From Tetracentron sinense (taxonomy: Eukaryota; Streptophyta; Magnoliopsida; Trochodendrales; Trochodendraceae), in contig CM026556.1 of assembly GCA_015143295.1 (NCBI GenBank), forward strand, positions 17,918,547-17,982,546: a stretch of DNA of 64,000 nucleotides, read 5' to 3'. The notes under the pieces are model-generated. The model did not search any database. It was not told the DNA's origin and worked only from the letters and a program-made list of their open reading frames with translations. A program made the position numbers and the translations under genes. Shown here one piece after another: positions 44,301-53,780 of the stretch (positions are counted from its first letter, which is position 1; each line of letters starts with the position of its first letter).

Positions 44301-45067
44301 CGTCCTAAACATACAAACGCGCACCAAATCCAAACCGGGGTTGGATTTTGATGTTGTTTCCTCTCACGCGTGTAGGTCGACACAACTTAAGTGTGAGAAT
44401 TCGTTCTGATTGAATCCGAGGTTGTTAGCCTGATTTGGGCACCGAGAGGCAAAAATCCATACTTAGAAAGTACACTTCGGCCTAAACCTATAAATGCATA
44501 GCAAATCCAAACCAGGGGTAGGATTTCGATGTCGTTTCTTTTAACGCGATTATGTCAACCCAGCCTATGTGTGGGAATTTGTTACAATGGAATCCGAAGT
44601 CCTTTGCCTGATTTGGGTGCTTAGAAACCAAAGTCCATACTTAGAAAATTTACTTAGGCCTAAACCTACAAGCGCGCACTAAATCCAAACTGGGGGTCGG
44701 ATTTTGATGTTGTTTCTTCTAACGAGTGTATCACGACCCAACCTATGTGTGGAAATTTTTTTCGATGGAATCTGAAGTCGTTAGCTTGATTTGGGCACCT
44801 AGAGACCAAAGTCGATACTAAGAAAGTATACTTAGGCCTAAACCTAGAAACGCAAACCAAATCCAAACCAAGGGTCGGGTTTTGATGTTGTTTCTTCTTA
44901 CGAGTGTATTCGGACCCAACCTAAGTGTGAAAATTTGTTTCGATGGAATCCGAGATCGTTTGCCCTATTTGGGCACCGAGAGGCCCAAAATCCATACTTA
45001 GCAGGTATACTTTGGCCTAAACCTACAAAAGCACACCGAATCCAAACCGGGGTTGGATTTCGATGTT
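41313..45067 (-). repeat. Satellite block S6, reverse orientation
   Basis: About 21 monomers of the ~179-bp satellite reading on the minus strand. Consensus pieces on the plus strand are CATACTTAGAAAGTATACTT, CGGCCTAAACATACAAACGC and GCACCAAATCCAAACCGGGG. Truncated junctions occur near 42215 and 43690. The subtype sequence at 41400-42000 (TTTGGGCCCTGAGAGGCCCG type, then GAGTCCATTTGCCCG type) recurs in S8. It ends with the left copy of the LINE-C target duplication. Confidence 0.95.
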
Positions 45068-45157
45068 TTATTTTTGAAAAAGGAAAGCTAGGGTTAGGCG
45101 GACCCCGACCAGAATAACATAACTAAAAAAAGAGATTACAACATTAGGAATTTACAA

Positions 45158-45700
45158 CCCCGAGCATCATCTTGCACTAGCTTACATAAGTGGAGAGTGA
45201 ACGAATCGCTATCTAACAAAACCTCTCCATTTGGGGGCCAAACCTTTGATAGAGCATCACCCATTCTGTTGGCCTCCCTATAGATGTGACTAATAGAAAC
45301 CACTGTGAGGCAACCCTATAATCTATCAATGGCATTCAATAAGCAATAGAGAGCCCATGGCTGAGAGCAAGTCTTGGAGACGCATTTGATAGCCCAAAGT
45401 GAGTTTGATTCAATCTGGATCCTATGGAAGCCCAGCCGGATAGCTTCCTCAAGCCCTCTTTTAATAGCAAACAGCTCCATCTCAAGCACCATGCCCATAG
45501 GTTTAGTACCAACACAAGCGTGCACTGCCATCCCTTCCGAATTGCGGAAAATGCACCCATACCCAACACGGGAATCACCCACAGCTCCATCGGTATTAAT
45601 CTTAATAACATTTTGATCCAGGGGAATCCATGAGATCCACTTCACTAAGGTAGAAGCCCACCGCACGTCCAGGTTCCAATTTGACTGCACCTTCACTAAC
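45158..45700 (-). pseudogene. LINE-C RNase H domain
   Basis: The minus strand reads WISWIPLDQNVIKINTDGAV, GYGCIFRNSEGMAVHACVGT, VLEMELFAIKRGLEEAIRLG and IQIESNSLWAIKCVSKTCSQ. A stop at about 45316 is followed by YREANRMGDALSKVWPPNGE and QDDARGCKFLML with the final stop near 45158. In the acidic set, D (NTDG) and E (LEMEL) are kept, but ESDS has become ESNS, so one carboxylate is lost. LINE-D inserts just upstream of this domain. Confidence 0.87.
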
Positions 45701-46612
45701 CGGATATGGACATCTGTGCTAAATCTCTACTACTATTCTTCTCGTTTGATTCTTGCTTGGGACCATGAGGTGGAATGGGCTGCCAAGGAATTCCATGGTA
45801 TGAATTTAGTCCAAAATATTAAACGCATTGCATTTTGTGCCACAATTTATCATATATGGATTAAACGGAACAACAAAATTTTCTTGAACTCTTCCAAGCC
45901 ATTTCAGTATATTCTCAATAGCATCATCACCGATACAAGATTAAAGATTGGTGCCTCGACTGATCAGGTGGAAGATTCGGCATACATCAGAAATTTTTTG
46001 AGTAAATGGCAGATATATCCTCATTAGTTTATCAAACCCCAGCTCTGGCGCACTTGGTCCCCACTCGGCCACTAGGTCCTTAACAGTGATGGATCCGTTA
46101 GAAATGGGGGAGCAAGGTTTGGTGGTATTATTCTAGACAACATGGGGGATCCCTTGGTGGCCTACGCTAATGGCACACCTGAAACGAACATTCTAAAGAT
46201 TGAAATCATGGCCATTGCGAGAGGTCTCGAAATTGCTAAGGACTTTGGAGTGCACAACCTTGTGATTGACTCAAACTCTTTACAAGCTACAAGATTTCTC
46301 AGTTCATCTAGTCAACCCCCTTGGACTCTAAGTAACCTTGTTGCTTACAACAAACGTCTTCTGACAGAATTCCACTCTTATACCATCCATCATATTTGGC
46401 ATGAAAGCAATGCGTGTGCTGATTTTTTGGCCAAATTTTATACTACTAACTCTTCTACTGTTCTTTTACCTAGTGAATTTCCTTCTGATCTTTCTTCTAT
46501 TCTAGAGAAGGACAGATCTGGTTGTAAATACTTAAGATTGTAATCTTTATTTTCTTTTATATATCTGGTAGGGGTCCACCTAACCCTAGCTTACCCTCCA
46601 AAAAAAAAAAAA
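45700..46612 (+). mobile_element. LINE-D: 5'-truncated LINE inserted antisense into LINE-C
   Basis: A 0.9-kb LINE 3' end on the plus strand with RNase H, the 3' UTR signature GGTCCACCTAACCCTAGC and an A tail at 46600-46612, after which LINE-C resumes with TTACAGTGCC. It belongs to a different subfamily from LINE-C, since the RNase H start reads LNSDGSVRNGG rather than INTDGA. The two LINEs therefore lie tail to tail. I could not define a target-site duplication of more than two or three bases. Confidence 0.88.
45716..46543 (+). pseudogene. LINE-D linker and RNase H
   Basis: The reading VLNLYYYSSRLILAWDHEVE and FCATIYHIWIKRNNKIF (to 46027) is the post-zinc-knuckle linker. The RNase H part follows in another frame: LNSDGSVRNGGARFGGIILD, ILKIEIMAIARGLEIAKDFG, LVIDSNSLQATRF, HIWHESNACADFLAKFYTTN and DRSGCKYLRL to the stop at 46543. 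The residues D (NSDG), E (KIEIMA), D (VIDSNS) and D (ACADFL) are all present. An in-frame stop near 46070 and a frameshift separate linker and domain. In LINEs with this domain it probably degrades RNA in the RNA-DNA hybrid. Confidence 0.85.
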
Positions 46613-48631
46613 TTACAGTGCCTCGCATTATCCCGAACAGCCACGTTGTTGCCATCAAACTTAATTTTGACATCCATAAAGAAGTCTTTAAGCACCACAC
46701 TAGGAAGGCATTTAGAATTTCCAGTCCATCTCCAATTTCTTTCCATCCATAGATGATAGACAAAAGCACTCATGGCAACACGATGAATTTTGTTAGCAAT
46801 ACTTGGAGATCGCCATTTCCTACCATACCACCTGACCATGTCACCCCACGAAGCGAAGCTTTTAATCTAGATTTGAATGAGCTGGGCCAACGCTTTCCAA
46901 AGAAACTCTGTATAGTCACATTTGGTGAATGTCATGAGATTCTGCATAGGACGTACAAAGCAAACACCTATCACACCCAATCGTGCCCCATCTGAATAGT
47001 TTATCCTTAGTCATTAACACTTCTTTAGTAGCCATCCAAAAAACAAAAGCATGACGAGGGATATTTCCGCCAAACTAGATAGGGTTTTTCCACGCTATAG
47101 GAGATTGATGAACACAAATAGTTTCCCAAGTTGATGACAGTGAGAAAGAGCCATGCACTGATGGATGCCAAATGATTCTATCATTCTCATCACCATCCAG
47201 TGTTTGAATATTTTGAATCTCATCCCATGCCTCAAAAAGCTCCAGTTTATTTGGCATAGAAGTTCTCCAATCATTGCCTTCTCGAATACATTCAACATTA
47301 GCTAAACGGTATAAGCCATTCATGGGAAGAGGGAACTGCCATCCCTGGTTCAGTAGCACCCCCGACGGATGCCAAGGGTCTAACCATAATTTAGTGTCTT
47401 CTCTGTTGCCTATTAATTGTTTCACAACTAGTTCAGCCAAGGGACGAACCCGTAGAATACTGTGGGTACTCCAAGAAGGGGAATAGGGCATAGCCATAGT
47501 CCATATAGAATCTTTTTTGAGGTATTTGCTAGAGAACCAATGGCACCAAATGGAATCAGAATGAGCTACAAGCTCCCATACTCTGCACATCAACAAGCAT
47601 TTGTTCCATTCCTCTATCTTCCGGAGCCCCAACCCTCCTTCACAAGTGGGCTTGCAAACTGCACTCCGAGCCACCTTATGATTCTTCCTATCCATATCCA
47701 CTCTTGCCCATAGGAACCTCGCAAAAATACCTTCAATAGAATGGATAATGGACTGAGGAAGCGCAAACACAGAACACCAATATATTGGGAAGCTAGAGAG
47801 GACTGTTCTAATGAGCTCCAACCGCCCTGCATAAGATAGGACCTCATTCTTCCATGAGGCCAACCGCCTTTGGATCCTCTCCACTAGGGGCATGCAATCC
47901 CTAGCTGAGATACGAGTAGAGGAGAGAGGAAGCCCCAGGTATTTTATAGGCAGAATTCCTTTCTTAATGCCCAAAAGATCTTCGATCCTTGTAGTAAGTC
48001 TGCTGCCCACATTACCAAAGAAAGATTGAGATTTGTCAAGGTTAATTTCCATACCCGAGTTTTTGAACCGCTCAAGAGCACGATGAATACATCTGATGGA
48101 ATCCATGCTAGCTGCCGAGAAAATGATGAGATCATCCGCAGAGCAAAGATGAGTTACCAATGGGGGCCGACAGGACGGGTGGGGAGTGAAGGCGCCCTCC
48201 TGTGCAAGACGGGTTAATTCACTAGATAACACCTGCATGATCATCATAAAGAGGTAGGGAGACATTGGGTCTCCTTGCCGAAGGCCTTTGCCACCTGTAA
48301 AGAAGCCTTCTCGATTCCCATTTACCATAACAGCGAAGGAAGCACCTAAAATGCATGCCATTACTCTCTCCACGAAATACCCAGGGAAGCCCATTTTAAG
48401 CATGACCTTCTTCAAGAAATTCCAAGAAACTGAGTCATAGGCTTTCCTAAGATCAATTTTAATAGCAACTCGTGGCTTCCCTCTGTGAAGGTGATAATTA
48501 TGAAGCAATTCTTGGCAAAGCATGATATTGTTGGAGATACGGTGCCCCCTTAATAAAAGCAGATTGGTTTGGCGCTATGATGTCATTCATCACTTTTTGA
48601 AGCCGATCCACCATGATTTTGGATATAATAC
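46613..48631 (-). pseudogene. LINE-C RT core, zinc-binding domain and linker
   Basis: The minus strand has a long open part of 482 codons (48523-47075): VAIKIDLRKAYDSVSWNFLK, GKGLRQGDPMSPYLFMMIMQ, HLCSADDLIIFSAA, ILPIKYLGLPLSST, RFLWARVDMDRKNHKVARSA and WLDPWHPSGVLLNQGW. Further down come FGGNIPRHAFVFWMATKEVL-like residues and the linker AFVYHLWMERNWRWTGNSKC (46839-46591). The usual F-A-D-D catalytic motif reads S-A-D-D, an F-to-S change next to the catalytic aspartates. Upstream (48530-48630) it reads SKIMVDRLQKVMNDIIAPNQ and SAFIKG with a frameshift, then LTR-1. Confidence 0.9.
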
Positions 48632-48840
48632 TATAGCACCCCGGACTTTTCTATACTTAATGAGCATTTTCGTAGTCAATTGGCCTTTCAAGTAGTCTAA
48701 TTAATAAATAAAGGAGAAATTGGAAATTTTCAAACATTAGGAATGTCCGCTTTCGAAAGACGAATCCAACGCAAGTTGAATCGTCAAAATCCGACGAACG
48801 AGTCAAAAGATATGGCCAAAACAGTTTGGACCTGCAGAGC

Positions 48841-49025
48841 ACCGATCGCTAGGTCCAATGTAGCGATCGATCGGTCCAAAACCGATTGATTGGTAGCTAT
48901 CGACTGGTTAACTTTTTTGTATGGAAAATTTTTCCAGAGAGCTTGTTTTTGACCGGTCGCTCAATCAAGAACACTGATCGCTCGGTAGGCAACCGATCGA
49001 TCGGTCATAACCACCGATCGCTCGG
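48841..49025 (+). promoter_or_regulatory. CGATCG palindrome cluster of LTR-1
   Basis: ACCGATCGCT at 48841, TAGCGATCGATCGGT at about 48861-48875, ACCGATTGATTGGT at about 48881-48894, CACTGATCGCTCGGT at about 48974-48988, ACCGATCGATCGGT at about 48993-49006 and ACCGATCGCTCGGT at about 49013-49026. AGCTATCGACTGGT and TTTTTCCAGAGAG lie between them, as in the TE-A LTR. The cluster ends about 65 bp before TATAAA (49090-49095). Confidence 0.6.
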
Positions 49026-49995
49026 TCTTCGTGTTTTTGCAGAAATTTCATTAAGGGCTTTTTCATCTTTTGGACATTTCCACCTTGCCTATAAAGGCTT
49101 GCTCGAGCCTAAGGGTTTCATAAACCCTTAGGGCAGCATTTTGAGAGAGAGTAGAGGAGAGGAAGAGGGGTTTTCTCCTAGGGTTGCATCTTGAGAGAAA
49201 TCAAGGGTTTTGGAACCCAAGATCATCTCAAAAGCTTGGACTTCTCAAATCCACCCTCAAGCATGTGTGGAGTCCCATCCCAAGCTAGGGCAGCGTTTTC
49301 CACGGCATTTTTGAAGGGTTTTTACCTCTTATTCAAGGTTAAGTACATCCTACTAACTACTTTGGTAATAACCTAGGATTTCTTAAGTGAATAGGTATTG
49401 AATCTCTCCCATTTTTCCTTTTTGGACGAAATATGTCATTTCCCTAAAATAAACAAGATGAATGGATTGAATGTGGATGTGTGGGATGTGAATGGGTTAA
49501 GGCGATTGGATGCCTTTGGTTGTGATGTGTGTTATGATAGAAAATGGTGGAGGGACACTTTACTCATAATGAACGCACACCATGTGTTTGACGAAATATA
49601 TGAACTTAAAGAACTTGAAATAATGTGGTTGTGAATGTGTTGTACATTAGGTGTTTGAAAAAAATGCATGAATGAGAATGTCAAGAATAAATTGAAGGAT
49701 TTGAGAAATATGAATTGTGTATCTTTCCTTAAAAAGGTGATTTTAGAACAAATGCTCTATATGTTTTCATTTAACTCCCCATGTCTATGCAATTATAAGA
49801 AATGGCACATTACGCTTTATTGTTTCATGTTAACCTGATTGTAAAAAAAAAAGGAATTAAAATGCAATGTGTATCCCTTGATTTATTTATGATAGTAAGA
49901 TCATCACGAATGCCATACACACCAAGCACGTACGCATAAACCGAGGTTTTCCCTATATGAGTAGATGAAACAACAAGAATAAGAAAAGGATATGT

Positions 49996-50110
49996 CAAGG
50001 AGGTGGGTAGCCCAAGTGAAAGGGTGCTAGTCTCTGGCTCACAAGTAAATGAAACATCAAGGAGGTTGGTAGCCCAAGGATGTTCGGGTGCTAGCCTCTG
50101 GCTCACAAGT
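49996..50110 (+). repeat. LTR-1 minisatellite, GAGGTTGGTAGCCC type (two units)
   Basis: Two units of about 55 bp: AAGGAGGTGGGTAGCCCAAG followed by GGGTGCTAGTCTCTGGCTCAC, and a second copy with GGAGGTTGGTAGCCCAAGGA and GGGTGCTAGCCTCTGGCTC. The same unit type forms the array of LTR-3. Each can fold on itself (GAGGTTGGTA with TGCTAGCCTC, allowing G-U pairs). A further palindrome GGCATATCCCTAGGATATGTC-like element lies at about 50130-50150. Confidence 0.75.
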
Positions 50111-50208
50111 TAAATAGATATGAATGTCAAGGGTAGGGCATATCCCTAGGATATGTCATACCTGGCTCAAAAGAAAACATGACAAGCAAGAATCACGAAG
50201 TGTGGAAG

Positions 50209-50636
50209 GATGTTAGTGTACTAAGACCAGGTACGGGCACTAACATCTGTTCCCAAACAAGTATGAGAGGATGCTAGTATACTAAGACCAGGCACAGGTA
50301 CTAGCATCTGTCTCCAAGTAAAATAACAAGCATGAAAGGATACTAGTGTACTAAGATCAGGTACGGTCACTAGTATCTGTTTCCAAGATAAGAATAATAT
50401 GAAAATATGCTAGTGTACTAAGACCAGGTACAGGCACTAGCATATGTTTCCAAGGCAAGTATGAAAGGGTGTTAATGTACTAAGACCCGGTACGGGCATT
50501 AACAACTGTTTCCAACAAGTATGAGAGGATACTAGTATACTAAGATCAGGTACGGGTACTAGTATCTGTCTCCAAGCAAGAATCAAGATATAAAGGAAGG
50601 GTGATAATGTACTAAGACCAGGTACGGGCATTATCA
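50209..50636 (+). repeat. LTR-1 minisatellite of seven hairpin units
   Basis: Seven units spaced 57-74 bp apart. Each has an arm, a nearly constant loop of about 19 nt (TACTAAGACCAGGTACGGG with few changes) and the complementary arm, followed by CTGTTTCCAAG-like spacer. The arm pairs are GATGTTAGTG/CACTAACATC, GATGCTAGTA/TACTAGCATC, GATACTAGTG/CACTAGTATC, TATGCTAGTG/CACTAGCATA, GTTAATG/CATTAAC, GATACTAGTA/TACTAGTATC and TGATAATG/CATTATCA. Arms vary between units but are exact complements within each unit. The array lies about 1.1 kb downstream of the TATA box, so it should be in the transcribed part of the LTR. Confidence 0.9.
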
Positions 50637-51365
50637 TCTGTTCCCAGGCAAACAAGGAAATTCACAAGCAAGTAGACAAGAAAACACGCACGATACTCAC
50701 GAGACATATAAGGAACCCACAAGAAGCATAAAATGTAAAGTGTAATTTACAAGAATCACAAGGAAGGTGAAGTATGTTTTAATTAAAGCATGAGCCTAGG
50801 TATGAGTTTAAATATGATGTTTAAGATTATACTTGTTATTTGTTATTGCTTCTGCACTCTGATTTTAGAAATGAAATGATGAACTGTATTATGTACATTA
50901 TTTTAAAGTTATTATTACTGTTATCTAGTAGCTTGTACTCGCTGAGTATTCCATGCTTAGGCGTACATTTATGTCGGCAGGTACATTATACAAGGTGTGG
51001 ACTCTTGTCCCTTAGATCGAGGTAGCTGAGGGAGAGCAGGAGGGTATTTAGATGGTTAGCCAGATGTAAAGGGTTGGCATGTGACCCTACGGTTGGGTTG
51101 AGGGTGAGAGACATGTACTTTTGGGGTTCTTATGTCTAGGGGATAACTGTATCACTTGAGTTGGGACTCAAGTTAAGGAGTCATGTACATGTTTTATTTT
51201 ATATTCAGTTATTGTAGACAATTTTTGCTAGGAATACCGTTATGTGATTAAAGAAATTTTTAGTTCTCTATTTTGCATGCCTTGTATACTCTTTGCAGGT
51301 GAGTTTAAGTGTAGGTGACATTGCCAAAGTATCCTAATTCCTAGGGGGTATTTTGGGGCACGACA

Positions 51366-51540
51366 AATACGATACACAACATTGCACATTGAAATCGGAC
51401 GATACTCAACGAAAGTTCTAGGACGGTCCACCTTTGGGATGAGAGAAATTAAGGTCGCATTCATTTCCCCTAACAACTGGCCACTTCGAAAGAAACTCAA
51501 TACAGCTAACGAGAGGTCATTTCCTATGAGATCCCAGCAA
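51366..51540 (-). pseudogene. LINE-C RT N-terminus between the two solo LTRs
   Basis: The 175 bp left between LTR-1 and LTR-2 read on the minus strand as WDLIGNDLSLAVLSFFRSGQ, LLGEMNATLISLIPKVDRPR and TFVEYRPISMCNVVYRI. This is the conserved entry to the LINE RT domain, open throughout. It joins HFFQHC upstream (53786 onward) and SKIMVDRLQ downstream (48626 and lower). Confidence 0.9.
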
Positions 51541-52337
51541 TGTCGTGACCCAAAACCCACCCTAGGAGTTAGAGTGAACTTTGGACGACTAATCATGGCT
51601 TACATGACTTGCTTGACAAACCAACCTGCAAAAACCCACAGAGCATATACAATAGAGGATGACAGCGGAAACATAACTATAAAACACAGCGGAAGTCTAA
51701 CAACCTCTAAGTATATACACATGGTCCAAGTTTAATACAAGGAAATCAAAACAAAGAAAGTGCAGACATGCCCACCAAAATACATGGGTATAATCACTCA
51801 TGCTCACCCACAGCTAATCCACTCAGAATCTAACACCACCTACTGATAACCCTTTACGGGAGGTTCCTCCAAAGGCTCCTCGACGTACTCCTCTTCCACC
51901 CATGGACTATGAGCACAAACATCAAATGGAGCAGCAGCTCCCTCAGAACCTGCCGACATAAGAAGTACGGCTGAGCATGGAATACTCAGCGGGTACTAAA
52001 TACTAACCAATAGTCATAGCATAAAAATGGCAATACATAAATCAGGAACAATTCATATATGTTAGACGGAAACAATTTATATCATACAAGGAAGTAAAGC
52101 AATTTATAATCATGCTTGTATTTTGTAGAAAGCCGATAAAACCTTTTGAAAATATCGTGCACTTGACTTGGCTTGAAATATCTTTTCGTACTTGAAAGCT
52201 TGTCGTGTTTGTCTTGCTTGATCTTGTCGAGCGTGTCGTACGTGTCATGTCATGCGTGCTTGCTTGTGATCATGTAACTTGTGAGATACACTTGTGAGAT
52301 ATCCTTGTGAGATGCGCTTGAGAGATGCCTTGAGAGG

Positions 52338-52467
52338 GAAGGGAGACCCTTCTTTATGCAATGCACTTGAGAGAGAAGGGAGACCCTTCTTCATGATATG
52401 TATGTACTTGCGAGGGAAGGGAGGCCCTTCTTCATGATATGCACTTGTGAGTGAGGGGAGACCCCTC
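52338..52467 (-). repeat. LTR-2 minisatellite with short hairpins
   Basis: Four units of about 40-50 bp. Hairpin cores on the plus strand are GAAGGGAGACCCTTC (52338-52352), the same at 52375-52389, GAAGGGAGGCCCTTC (52416-52430) and GAGGGGAGACCCCTC (52453-52467). The last unit differs from the others at one stem position in both arms, keeping a perfect 6-bp stem. Flanking words CATGATATG and CACTTG(A/T)GAG also repeat. Confidence 0.85.
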
Positions 52468-53382
52468 GTGGAATGTTGGTTCTTGTTTTCTTGTGAAAAG
52501 TGAGGTAAAACATATCGTAGGATATGTCCCACCTCTAACCATGTTCTTGAAAACCTCGGTAAATCATGTCATGCATGCCGTGCTCGTGGGAATCGTGTAC
52601 ATACTTGCATTTAAATTTAAATATGACATTTGGGTAATTCACAACACATATGGCATCAATGATTGAGCAATGTAATATTCACATCAATTAGGGAAAGCAA
52701 GAAAACACACTATCATAGGCCCTAGCAATTTCCATAATTTATTAGGCATGCATTTCCTAATTTACAACTCACTTTATTCACCTTGGCATTTCATCAAACA
52801 TGGTGTGTTCATTATTCATTATTCATTTAAACCTAAATCATGCTTTTCTAGGTGAGTTTACTCTCATCATAAATGTGTGTTTATTATGGATACAATGCCC
52901 TCCCCATTTTAATCATCACCACACAACCATTGGCATCCAATCACCCATTCCATCTCCATTCACCATTCACGACCATCCATCTCATAGCACATGTGTAAAT
53001 AAAGGAAAATCAAAAGAAATAAGGGAAAAGAGGTACTATAACTAGGAGGGTAGTAAGAAGTACCGACCTTGATCAAGTGAGGAAGAAATCCCCTTCCAAA
53101 AATGACCGTGAGTTGCTGCCCTAGCTTGAGGAGATGCTCCTCACGAGCTTGTGCCTTGATCTTGAAGAAAAATGGGCTTGAGTTGAGTGTGGGTTCACAA
53201 ACCCCTTGATTTCTCTCCAAAATGGAAACCCTAGGTTTAGGAATCGCCCTCTCCTCTCTTCTTATCTCCCAATCTCTCTAAGTGTTGAGAATGAGCCCTA
53301 AAGGCTCGGGCAATCCTATATAAGAAAGGGTATAACACCCGAATGCCGAAAATGCCCTTAGTGAAAATTCTGCAAAACGCGA

Positions 53383-53578
53383 GGACCGAGCGATCGGTGT
53401 TTATGACCGATCGATCGGTTGCCTACCGAGCGATCGGTGTGTTGACCGAGCTCTCGACCAAAAATCAACTCTCTGGAAAATTTCCCCATACAAAAATCTT
53501 GACCAGTCGATAGCTACCGATCGATTGGTTTTGGACCGATCGATCGCTCTATGGACCGAGCGATCGGTTGCCTGCAGG
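53383..53578 (-). promoter_or_regulatory. CGATCG palindrome cluster of LTR-2
   Basis: On the plus strand: ACCGAGCGATCGGT at about 53385, ACCGATCGATCGGT at about 53406, ACCGAGCGATCGGT at about 53425, ACCGATCGATTGGT at about 53517, ACCGATCGATCG at about 53535 and ACCGAGCGATCGGT at about 53555. CTCTCTGGAAAATTTCCCCA and GACCAGTCGATAGCTACC lie between them and match the TE-A and LTR-1 modules in reverse complement. TATATAGG follows about 60 bp downstream on the element strand. Confidence 0.6.
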
Positions 53579-53780
53579 TCCAGACTGTTTTGGCCATATC
53601 TTTTGACTTGTTCGTCCGATTTTGACGATTCAACTTGCGTTGGGTTCGTACTTCGAAAATGAATATTTATGACGTTTTGGAATTTCAAATTTCATCCTTA
53701 TTTATTAATTATTCCTCTTTAAAGGAAAAATGGCAACAAAAGTGTCATGCATTAAATGTGAAAAGGTCCAGGGCTCTACA

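Larger units (their letters stand above)
48632..51365 (+). mobile_element. LTR-1: solo LTR with hairpin array
   Basis: 2734 bp flanked by the 5-bp duplication AATAC (48627-48631, 51366-51370) within LINE-C. It begins TATAGCACCCCGGAC (normally TGTAGCACC, as in LTR-3) and ends GGGGTATTTTGGGGCACGACA. No internal region or second LTR is present, so it is a solo LTR formed by recombination. In order: CGATCG palindromes (48841-49025), TATAAA at 49090-49095, a leader, tandem hairpin units (49996-50110 and 50209-50636), the conserved CGCTGAGTATTCCATG block (about 50940) and the 3' end. LTR size, 5-bp duplication and ends suggest a Ty3/Gypsy family, but no coding region is available to prove it. Its short ORFs are not genes. 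Confidence 0.88.
51541..53780 (-). mobile_element. LTR-2: solo LTR, reverse orientation
   Basis: 2240 bp flanked by the 5-bp duplication AGCAA (51536-51540, 53781-53785) in LINE-C. On the minus strand it starts TGTAGAGCCCTGGACC (compare TGTAGCACCCCGGAC in LTR-3) and ends GGGTTTTGGGTCACGACA. Order on that strand: CGATCG palindromes (53578-53383), TATATAGG (53322-53315), a leader including GCCCGAGCCTTTAGGGC-type sequence, a hairpin minisatellite (52467-52338), the conserved GCTGAGTATTCCATGCTCAGC hairpin (51990-51970) and the end. It is clearly related to LTR-1 and LTR-3. No internal coding region is left. Confidence 0.87.

Noticed and set aside
49398-50106. Small ORFs in LTR-1, for example 49398-49634 and 49825-50106.
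   Set aside because: They are not conserved in LTR-2 or LTR-3 and overlap repeats. Judged fortuitous.
50209-50636. The regular repeat-spacer look of the hairpin array suggested a CRISPR-like array.
   Set aside because: Unit spacing varies from 57 to 74 bp, the spacers are related to each other, there are no cas genes and the setting is a plant LTR.
48632-53780. LTR-1 and LTR-2 as the two ends of one element.
   Set aside because: They are in opposite orientations, have different target duplications and enclose LINE sequence. They are two separate solo LTRs.
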